In this document: in pieces, positions 11,301 to 23,300 of the stretch
Layout of the letters: every line of letters starts with the position of its first letter
Position numbering within the stretch: the stretch's first letter is position 1
Assembly: GCA_003344405.1 (NCBI GenBank)
Contig: NOWV01000409.1
Span: 1 to 23,888 of the forward strand
From: Trichoplax sp. H2
Taxonomy: Eukaryota > Placozoa > Uniplacotomia > Trichoplacea
Direction: 5' to 3'
Length of the DNA: 23,888 nucleotides
Notes under the pieces: generated by a model
Database searches by the model: none
The model's input: only the letters and a program-made list of their open reading frames with translations
Told to the model about the DNA's origin: nothing
Translations under genes and position numbers: made by a program

Positions 11301-14300
11301 GATTCTAAATGTGTCAAAAAGTTGTCCGGGACATAGCTAAAGATTTGTTAGGAATAAAATCGGATACATAATTATGAAAGCTCAGGCGATATCATATACT
11401 ACATTAGTGCAGAATATATCCTATTTACATTAAAATTCTTACATATTTAATAACAATATTCCTGTATCTACTCACAGTTTTTCAATTGCTATCACTGAAT
11501 TCGCTGGCGCAGTATTTTTTAACGTAGCTAGGTAATTATATCCTAAAAAACTGTAATAAAAGCTTAAATTATGTTATTGATATTTTTCACATTTGAAAGC
11601 TCGATTATATAATTATTAATTTAAAGTAGGCATCAATGTAATCAATGTAGTAGTAGTGATCTATTTATTTAAAGCTAAACATTAGCTGAGCAAAAGGTAC
11701 TTTGTTGCTGAATGCAAATTATTTCTATTTTATTAGGTACCGGTGTTCAAAATCGTAAAATATATAGTATTATTATCACAAAATATACCAAATAGCTATT
11801 GATTTATAGGCTACTATAACTATAAATAGATTATTTACTGAGTTCTATACATAATCTTAATACCAACACTCGCAACAGATTTGGCAGGCCCTCCAGTGAA
11901 GTAAAGTCAAAATATGTTAATCCATTAAGTGTCAGATCTCTATGGTAACATTAAATGCACATTTAATTATAAATGTCCGGATTAAGTCCAATATTGTGAT
12001 AAATATTAATAACATATTTCTATTTCACGAATAACAAGACTAGATTATGATTAATATTATGCGCTACTAGGTTCCTAACATTTTTTTCATTGAATCAGTT
12101 TTGTGAAAATGTAATGTAAAGTTTTAAAGTCTAAATTCCTTTAGCATTAGTTTAAGATAAATGTAATGTTTACTTCTAAATACGGTATAGTCTATTTTTA
12201 GTAAAAGTATTAGTTTTCACTAGACTGTAGCATAACTTTAAGACTGTAACATAACTCTAAATATGTATGATCTATATTTAAGAATTTACTCTGCGGAAAC
12301 ATCTTGTACTCTAGCTAATTTATACAATAGCACTAGCTTAACATAGAAGTAACCTATTTTCATAAATCATTCACGTCTATAAATAGTTTCCTCCAGCTGT
12401 GCTCCTAACATTATGAAAGCTATCTTCTTCCATCTATCTCGTTAGTTAGTTCTGATAGTTACACAGTAAACTTGCACGCTTTACCTATTCTATACTACTA
12501 TAGTTATTCGACTAGTCACGTCATTACTCGCACGATAATCTCACACAATTATTCTCTTACATAGCTCAATAAAGATTACTCTTCAGTTAACTATTCTATT
12601 GTACTTTATTGCGACTAATACCGAACTCTCAACCTTCCGAAACATCACAATAAATACCCTTACATGTATCGTACTTGCTTCATATCATAGAAAAATTTCT
12701 CCGGTAACGATTGAATTAAGTTGTTCCTTATATGTCTATATATAACATTGTAACAGCAAACGTTAATTTAAATTACCCCATGTCACAGCTATTAAAAGTG
12801 GATTAACTAAACAAATTTCAAAATTATAGTTGTAATATCTTGCTAGCCACTTGAATTATAAGTATTTTATTGGTAATTACATCCATTTTAGGTCCTGTAC
12901 TCCAGTAAAATGAGATTTTTGCAGTTTCCGAATATCACATTTATTGCACATGCTACAGATGTAGAAAATAAACGTTATCATAGCAATATAATAATATCCT
13001 TTATAGAACTATGATCGAAGTTATGATAATGAGCTATTATAAACCACTAAACGATAATATACAGTAGGACTGATCTTATTATATATATATACACGTAACT
13101 GAAGTGTTTTTACCGAATGAAATTAATGAAGATAAATTACTAACTACCATACAAACTTACAGTTGTTCTAGAGGCTTATTAGCGAAGTATCTCATATTAT
13201 CCATAGAGTAAAAACTCCCGCTAAATTTTCTATCGTAACAAAAATACAATAGAATACCTCTTACACTTATTTAAATGAGATAATAATTTCAATAAAATTT
13301 TTATTTATTAAAATAACTATGAATAAAAGATATTTAGATTCCGTTATGAATTAATACACTATTTCTTATAAATTTTTTATTATCTCACTTACATTGATCG
13401 AAGATACTTGAATGCAGGTGTAGTGTAATTAGTTCTTAAATCTTGAAATTTTTTAAACCGATTCGAACCAAGATCCCTATGTATTATTAGAATATAATTT
13501 AAAGTGTTAGTAAAAATTGCAACTAATATGAGGTAATTGATGTTAGATTGTAGGTAAAATTTCTCTTTAGTTCAAAAAAGAAAGAGAATGAGATACTCTG
13601 CTGTAAATTTATAGCTGTTTGTCAGTTGATATTATCTGAAAGTGCATTTCTAGCTCTTAACTATATCACAACTGTTCTAATTTATTTGTATGTATAACGT
13701 CGTGTTTACTGAATCTGCAACTAGGACAAAGAGAAAATCAGGTTTTTCGCTCTCTATTCCTAACGGCTAGGTACCGTATAATACAGTGTTTACGAGGTAC
13801 CGTAATCTCTTACGACACAGAATTTCCGAAAAAATAAATAATACACGTACATTCGGTATAATCAGATAAAGTCATGTGCATATAATATACCGTATTCAGT
13901 GCAATCTGCTAGTGATAATGTAGACTATTGTAGATTAAAATGTACAAATACATATGTACTCGAAGAATCACAAGTATGGGTTCCACTAGAATTTATAATT
14001 AATACCAATCTTTATAAAGGATTCTACTAACAAAAAAGTTAAGGATGGTAGTTTATTAAAGTGATTCATGTCGAATTGTTCGATGTTATTTTCACTTAGA
14101 TGCCTAATTTAAAGAGAGAAGAGCTTATTTAATCGAAGACAGTACCGTATTTTAATAAGATATCACATATCTTACAGCTCTTGCACATTTATTGAGCCAG
14201 TAAAAGTGTTCTCATTAGGATTTGCTATTCGATTTGAATCTAAAAATCTGTAAAATGCAACTCATTAGTCTCTGTGACAGTGTTATATACTGTATTAGAG

Positions 14301-17300
14301 TAGAAATATCTATGTTAGGATAATCCTGCTAGCCTATCCTTATTTAGTTAACTTCTAATTTGGATATACTGTGTTTTAATATAGCACTGACTTTTTATGA
14401 CAGTGACACTTATACACATACTGAAATTAATAGTTATATTAGGGAATGCAAATCATCTACTTACAGTTCGAATCATTGTGATTCTAATTTACTTATTGTA
14501 GATTGTAAATTACCATGGAATTATTCCGTGATAGGACATATCGTAATCTGACTATTCTGTATTAGTCATCAGATGTCTATGTTCGTAAATACTGTTGTCT
14601 CCATTAAGGGAGCAGTAGCTAAAATTAATATCTAATTCAGTAAATGATTCCAATGTTAATCGTTTTAACTATGACTCATGAACTATTGAGGAATAGTATA
14701 TAAATGCAGTACATCGTACAATAAAGTGGATTCTCAAACTTAGTGTTTAACGTAAAAAACGAGGCGTTTCAGTCTTTGTGTAGTCTGCTAGTAGAGCAAA
14801 AGTGTTTGTGACAGTGCAGATATCGTTCCTTGATACGTGGTTCAAAGAATTGACCTATTGATCGTACATTACGTTATCTTGTTGCAAAGCTGTTTTATGA
14901 CACTCTCTATTTAGTATATTCGTTTCGGCTGCACCGTTAAGTTAACCAGTGCAATAAATTCCTTAAGTATCCCGAGATATTTCCTTACAGCTTAATTAGG
15001 TTTTTCATACCAAGAAAAGCGTATTCTTCAATGCTACTAATTTGGTTGAACTCTAGATTTCTGTTTCATGAAAAGAAATTAAAATCTTTATAACAAGTTT
15101 ATAATGCAGCAAGCAACTTGGCTCAGATGATTTAAATAGTCATCAATCAAGATATTTTCGTATATACAGTTCTTGTAAATTCGAAAGTGTATTGAAAGAG
15201 TTTCTAGTAATAATCTTCAGGCTATTCCTGGCTAATGATCTAAGCGGCAGGTAAAATAAGATGAAGAAAAATAAGGAATGATTAGGGATAGAATTAAATT
15301 TATTATTATCGTTCCTAACAAGCATGTAATTTTAGGATAATAAAGTGAGGTTTATAAAAAATTATAGTTTTTGTGGTATTTTTAAGAAAATTTATCACGG
15401 AAAGATTACTAAAAAAATTTAAATTAGTATTATCGTCCCTAACAAGTATGTAATCTTGCGACAATGAAAGTAAAAGGTATCTTTGGATCTTCTATAATCT
15501 AAACTATTCGTCAAGATTAGTACTCCGTAACAATTATAGCTTTTTACTCAACTTTCACGGCAATACAACACAAACTATCTGACTTCTAATACGTAAGCAA
15601 TAAATTACCGCACTCACTAGATTACTTTATTGGTTATGATTAACGTGAAAACTATTTATTTGTTTTTACGCAATATCACTCGCGTTTATCATTAAACAAC
15701 ACTCGCATCATCCTAGGCTAATAATGTACATATCTAAACTATCATCAAAACAGATAGTAATCTATTTCTACAATTATTATGCGTCAACTATACAGACTAA
15801 GCTAAATATAATTCAAAGGTTACAGCCATTTTTAACGTAAGCAGGATTATTCATTTGAACAGCCGACCGATAATATATAACTAACACATTATATGAGCTG
15901 ATCTGGAACCCTAATGGTAACTATTTATAACATTCAAAACAGTAAACTATTACTTAACTGTATCTATCACCGTAACAATCATCTATTTATAAATAAATTA
16001 TGGCCAGTTCATGGAATGTACGTATATATGTTATATAATCATTTCAGCTAAATACAGTAATTACGTGTTAGGGAATACAGTAATATGCAGCGAAGAACTG
16101 TATGACTTAATAAATTAAGTGTTAATTGTGGCTAGTATAATAAAATGGCTCACTTGCAGTTGTACTATGTACTATATATAGGGCAGTTTGCAAAATGACA
16201 GACTTCGCATACGGTCACGTTCATATACATAATACTATTATATGTTTGATGACTCCTACGTATTGAAGTATTTAATTTGCTGCACACCATTTTTGAATCT
16301 TTAGATTCTTTTGAATGGTAAAATATTCGCATGAAAATTTAACATGGCTTACAATTTTCTTAAATTTGATAATCCAATAAAGCTGTATGGTTCGATTGTA
16401 GAAATATTATTAGCTTTCAATTGCCTACGAAACAAGCACACGCGTAAAATTCAAATATCAAATATTAATTTAATGTATTTATGATCTAATTAATACTTAT
16501 CAATATTAAAAAATAAAATGAATACTGCACGTACAATTCATAAAGAGAAGGAAGAGAAGGGAAGCTATCATTCTTGAGTGCTTGAATATAGTTAAAACTA
16601 AGGTATCTATGTTACAGATTATGCCAGCAATATCAATATTAGTAACAGTCAAACTTTGCATTCAGCTTAATTCTGATACTCACAAGTATTTTAACTTAAT
16701 CAAGCCTTGAAATGTTTCTCTTCTTATTATAAAATTTCGAGTCATCAAGTTGTTTATCATTCTAGAAGAGAAGAAAATAATTTAAAATTTATTTATAATT
16801 GATATAATGTCTATTGTGTAGTTCTGTCATATATTAGCTCGTACATAATAACTACTATCACTGACAGATGAAATATGTAGATTACGAATTTTCAGACCTT
16901 ACAGAAAATTAAAATTTTATTCAATCTTTATACAAACATATTTAATACTGCTCTAATCTAGTAAAATGCAACTACCAGAAAGATACAGACAGAGCTACTA
17001 AATAATGTAAAGTTGCCAACCTATTTATTTTTCATAACATCTGAAGCTGTAATCAGCATGGCAACGTTCTACCTTAGTTTACAAGTATTCATCTTATTAT
17101 TAGCAACATATACCTTGGTGGACTATTTAAAATTTATTATAGTAGCAGCTACAGTATTTATGCAGGTATCATTTCCGACAAGCCATAGTACAATGAACTA
17201 TCTATGTCTTAGTAAGTGAGTTACATTTCAGTTCTTTGTGTCTCTAACATCAATAATGACTTAACACTCTAATTTATATAGCCATCTGTACTCTAGCATC

Positions 17301-20300
17301 TTCATTTATGATCTATGATTATAAGCTAGGAAATATGTCTTATAATAAATTTAGTAAGCCACGCTGCAGTATATCATACTAGCATCGCTGATAATCTACA
17401 ATCCAATAATAAGTTACATTATACATCTTATCAATACCTAAATAATATAACTATATTACTCACAGAAATGTCAATGATAGATGATGACTAAATGTATAGT
17501 TAGGGTGGATTTGACTTCCAGCAATAATTCTGATTACGTAATATGATAATTGAGGTAGATTATAAATTAAAATTTCTTGAATCAATACAATCGAATTACA
17601 ATTTGGTTAAATGGGATGTATCATCTACGGTTACGCCATGTAAGATTTTATTGCTGTAAATGTAATTTTAACGCAGAATTTTAAATTTTGGGACCTTTCA
17701 TACCGATTATAATTATCAATTGATGTAGTGCGTTAACTACCAAAATACAGGAATTATTTACGATAGGAATGAAATAAACAAAATATTTACAATCTTTGCA
17801 AATTTGAAAGGACAGATAAAGATTCTCCGTTATCGCTGGAAAAGTTAGCGGAATTGCATTTCCTAAACAATAATAATACCATTAGATTAAGTTATTCATC
17901 ATAATTTAATTGCACATAATCTGGTATGTAAAGTTAGCTGTTAAATCAACAGATCTTCAGTCCAATAACGCTTATTAAGTTCTTTGTTTAGTTCGTGACT
18001 TAAAATATTACAAATCGCTGTCACTAGGAGAATATATTGAACAAATAATTTCTTACAATAAAGTATTAGATCTTAGTTATTAATACTTTATCCAACTTAT
18101 AGTTACATTTAGCTGCGCTTATAACGCTGCCAAATATCAAATATTCGATTATATCTCATACAATTAATCATGCGGATACGTATGGGATTACTTTCCATAA
18201 ATGATATCCTCACCTGTTTATTTCGAGTTGATCTCATCAACAAAAGTATGATTATAACTATTTCATCACAGGCTAACTTTTCCTAGTATCTTTAATGTTA
18301 AAGAATTTTTAGTCATAAATTTTACTAGCTACTTACATTACTATTGCGTTTTCGAATAGTTGAAAAGACTCTCTAGGTATTTCTTTCAATAAGGTGTTAT
18401 CAATCGAACTATAAGTAGATAAGGGCAGTAATAATTGAAATTGAATGTTCACTTTCTGTATAAAAGATTCCACTTTATAAATACAATACATTGGATAAAT
18501 AGGTAATAAAGCTTAAGTGTATTAAATTAAGCAAGGCCAAGTGATATTTGAACTTGAAAGACTAGCAAATTCTTAGGAATAAGTTCTACACTAAATGATT
18601 GCAATAAAACCTGATATTGGGCTGCTTACAGTATATGAACATTTGAACATATCCGTATTCTAAATCTTTTACTGTTTATACCTTCCCCAAATTTTTAATC
18701 AAGTATTTCTCTTATATGATGTAATATAACTTATTATTACTATTATAGACTATTAGCCATGTTTAGTATGATGTACGGTAGCATTACTTCTATATTTGTC
18801 TTAAAATATATTTAGTAGCTTATAACCAAAGACTTTAGTGGAAGATTTTATGTTAGAGTACAGTTGACTATATACAGTAGGGTGTCGAGTTATTGTTAAG
18901 GTTAGACTTAAAAATAGAACTGTAATTCATATATTAGGGTATGCTTAGTTCATCGTACTCTGTCTGGTAGAAAAATTGCCTACGTAAATACTGTAGTAGT
19001 TTTCATATTAGATTACTGATCGTCCGTTGTAAAATGTATAAAACGTAGTAGAATGTTGCTATGCTGACTATAGCCACGAATACTTCAAAAAGTATATAAG
19101 CCAGCAACTTAGGTTATTCTAGTAGTTCTTTCTAGAAGTATTTACTTGTTGTATATGGCTGGAGTAGAACTATGCTTACATCATCTATGTATATAATCAA
19201 AATAGAGCTGTAGCTTTCTAAAAATTTTGGATTTTCGTAATCGATTATACAGTATCATGTATTGTAGGCTAGAAAATCTTATTTATGGTAAACAAAGATA
19301 TCAACTTCGAATTTATTTCTCTGCTATAGCCATAACACCCCGATTATCATATAAATTTTAACAACTTTCAGTAAATGTAGTTACTTTAAAGCTATTGGTA
19401 CTAATAATTAATGCTAGTAACATAGGTAGTAAATATAAAAGACGATTGCACTTAGCTCAAAACAAGAAGTTATTTATGGTGTAATTTGATTATACATCAT
19501 CTTACAGTTCGTATAATTGAGGCAACGGTCTGATCGATGAGTTGGCATTGTATGATATTATTGAAATAGGATTATAATCCAATTTTCTTTCCAAAAAGAA
19601 TCAAGCAACAAACAAAAGTAAATATTTCATTTCATGTTCTCATGTCTAATACAAATATTAACTGCATCTAAATCATTTTTAATTCTCTATATTAATACTG
19701 CTATCAGTTGATGTTTTATGACGATAGCGAACATATGACAGATGCGTATTAATTAATGGCTATAAATTTGTTTGCGTGCAGGTGATTTATAATTAGGAAT
19801 AATTATTAACTGAATTCTTATGACAAACTGTTAACTTTATTAACAGCTCAAGCGTTGTTTGCTGACTTTAGTAACTTCTTGGAGGTACTATCAAGGTGCC
19901 TGACCATAGTGTACTCAAAACTTATACTTTGCTGATTAATTAAATGATGTACGTGTAAGCATGGTTTATGTATGACGTCTAGGTATATCAAAATTATTAT
20001 CAGCAATGATAGTATCTTAAATATTGTAATTATTTGTAAAACTTTAATTCTCATGCGTGGCGTTGATTAGCATTTTCTTAAAGGTGTGATGGCGTTATTG
20101 ACGTTGTAACTATTAGAAATATTAAATAAATTCGTAATTAATTAAAGAAAATCTCTATATAAGAAACTATTTATAAAACGAAGGCTAGTTAAGTAATTGA
20201 CTTGCTGAGAAATGTTAAGTTGAGATATAAAACTGGCGAAAGTGAAAATATATATATATAATAACATATATATACATTGATCAAAGAGCTACTTATCAGG

Positions 20301-23300
20301 CAAATGTCAAGTAGAGTATTATCGAGAATGTCAGTACAGAAACAAGAGTTAAAAGACTAGTTCTAATTTATTAGCAAGTAATGAGATAGGTTTGTTAGAT
20401 CAGTGAAGGAAAGTACTGTTATTTCTTATTGTGGTGCAACCTTGATCGTGACAAGGTATTGTTATTGATTTCGTTACTTGAAAACGTCAACTTATTCGTT
20501 GATCAATACCGTAATATGTAGGAAAATGTCCATATATAAGGGCTACAATAACCATAGTACGTTGATAAGTAAAAATCGCTCTGATATTATCTCTTCCTTC
20601 GATTGATATATTTAGCTAAGACAATGCTGCAATGTACGTTAAATCAACTGATAAAAGTTTTTTTATGCTAAGGTTTGTATTATAATCTAGAGAGAAATCA
20701 GAAAGTAAATTCCTCATTATATTATGTGACTATTTACAATAGTTTAATTAGGATTACCTTAAAATAGAATGAAATTATGATTTTGTAATTAAGAGCAAAT
20801 AATTGAAAAGAGATTCTTGCCAAACTGTTACAATTTAAGGATAGTACTAATTTCTTCAAGAATTATATTAAAGAAATTCAATGAGATAGTAACTTACAGC
20901 TTCTTAAGAGCAGGTAGAGTTGATAGTGATGTAGTATTAAGGTAAGAAATAGAATTCTGAGATGCGTACCTAGTGTAAGAAATATTTTTAAACAAATTCA
21001 TTACGAAAGTCTGAAATATTACTTTCCTCAACAGCTCACAGATAGTACTTCGTAATTTATCAAATCTATAGAAGCTAAATAATTGGTATATTAATGAATT
21101 ATAGCGGATTGTCACGGTCAGGAAACTGCCGTGAAATAGAAAACATATGATTAGTTCCTATCTCTAGCTTTATAATTTATTAATGACATTACGCATGTGC
21201 GAATTATATTTATATGATAAGATAACTTAGATGTTTTTGTTATGTAGGTAGAAAAACAACCCAAATATGTTAAGGTCTCTTATTAAAATCTTGTTATGAT
21301 CACTCCATATTTACTAGTTACGACATAACCTGCTTAGTATGGAATAATTTAACGAATAATATTATTGTTTACCCAATTACATGTAAAAGTATATAAAGGA
21401 AGTATCTATTAATAAAAAGTGAGTTCTCAACACTTAGCAAGTGAAGTCTTGTGTTACTGGGTTTGTAACACGGATATTTTCACTTAATTCTAATGCGATA
21501 TTGTATCTGCTTAATAAAATCCGTTACACTATATTTATGAACTTGAATATAAAAGAATAACATAAATATTCTGTATAGAATAATTCCTTTTTTTACGAAA
21601 GCTGATCTACTATAGCAATCCTTGGATTGGTATTTATTTACAATTCGGTAAGACTTTGCGAACAGTTTTGCAAGATTTCTACGTTAAGATTCTTAAGACG
21701 ATTTTTATCCAAATTTCTGTAAAAGAATAAACAGCAGCGACGAAAAAAGAAGGTATCAAATGATATTTATAAAAGACAACAATCCGTAATTATATTAAAG
21801 ATAAATAAGAAATTGCCGGTAATATTCATGATAGTTTTATAAAGCTTCAGATCTTCGACTATAGCTATGCTCTACGCTTATTTTACTGCCTATTTATGCT
21901 TGTCAAAGTGAAGAATAAATCTTCGGACTTCAACATTGCACTCCAAACTGAAAAAATTTCTTATTTCCTATACTTTCTTAGTCAGTTGTAGGAAAGAATT
22001 CCACGTACAAAGCAGAGTAAAATATTTGCATAATGACATTTTACGTTACGTTATGCAATACAATGACGTAAGAACATTTTATAGTTTACTATATTAATTA
22101 TAGCGAAAAATACTGTATTAATATTGAATGCGAATAACGCACTGCATAATCTTATCTAGCCATGTTTTTCAGTAGCATAATTTAACGTTCGCCATACAAA
22201 CATTTTAAAACAGAATTATCAATAGTTACATTTGATAGAGTTTAGATGGACCATGACATGTAGCTTCGGGGATTGATTCTAAAACGTTGTTTCTCAAGTC
22301 TCTAAATTTAATTATATCACACCTAAGCTCTTAGCTTTCTTACTTTTGATCTTATCCGTAATAAGTCGAAAGTAATATCAATTTGACTATTTTTATCCAT
22401 TGTAATGCTACCATAGAAGCAATACCAATCAAAAACTGCCTGAATTTACTAAATTTAGCAATACAAATGGATATCAAAATAGTACAAGTATTGCAGTATC
22501 TGTACTTGCTTACTACTAGTAAAGAGCTAATTTGATTGATAAAGAGAATAGTGTTGACGATAAAATTAATGTAAGCATTTTCACAGACTTCATTTACGTA
22601 GATTTTGCAGATTAATCATTAACTACATTAGCAAATAATTTACTTACAGCTTCTCCAAAGAAAATAGTCCTGTAAATATCCCTACCGAAAGTTGTTGTAT
22701 CCTATTAAAGGCTAATCTCCTAAATTAATTTTAGAAATTATTCATGTATTATAGCAAAAGTATTAGTAAAATTTCCAACCTTTTACTTTCCTATAAATTT
22801 TATTAAGAACTTTATACGAATTTATACCCTAAGCTAGTACAGTTATTTTCAGGAGAATTATATCGATATATGAGATAAATATACTTATGATCCTTAAAAT
22901 TTTAGCTATTATTGGATTTTCATGCGGATATTAGATTATCGTACTCCTTAGGATTAATTATATCATAAAGCTAAGCTATTGTATGACAGCAATAATATCA
23001 CACAAATTTAAGTAGACTTTGCTTACAAGGTTTTTAAATATGATAGAGTAGAGAATGTCTTGTTTGACAGAACACTTATCTGGTTAGCCGATAAATCTCT
23101 AAAATACACAAGAAGTTGATCGTCAATATTAATATATACTATCATTTACGTGTTATTTATCAATAAGGTATATCTAGTATTATTTGATCTGCATAAATAT
23201 CATTAGCCGATAAGTTATCATGATATGGTCCTTATCGACATAGAATTAAATGATAAATAATAAAAAAACAATAAAATTCGTAAGTACTTTAGTTGCTGTT

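Larger units (their letters stand above)
15240..16352 (-). other. Intron region with a direct repeat
   Basis: 1.1 kb. Contains candidates 15444-15503 and 16166-16234 and the direct repeat 15305-15345 / 15429-15470. Otherwise no signal. Confidence 0.6.

Noticed and set aside
14465-14540. Exon suggested by cttacag
   Set aside because: In-frame TGA two codons before the donor in phase 2.
14360-14551. 63-codon plus-strand open frame
   Set aside because: Intronic, with no recognisable domain and no promoter or splice context.
17013-17219. Hydrophobic 68-codon plus-strand open frame
   Set aside because: Hydrophobicity is expected from T-rich codons; no supporting signal.
17820-17900. LRR-like reading on the plus strand (LSLEKLAELHFLNNNNTIRL)
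   Set aside because: It is the complement of the well-supported minus-strand exon 17791-17862, lacks splice sites and hits a stop.
18992-19063. 72-bp LRR-like window
   Set aside because: In-frame TGA near its end; at most a dead exon.
19848-20054. 68-codon minus-strand frame with a signal-peptide-like start (MRIKVLQIITIF, then ILSLLIIILIYL)
   Set aside because: Considered as an alternative first exon, but no donor in phase 2 follows and LRR exons continue on both sides.
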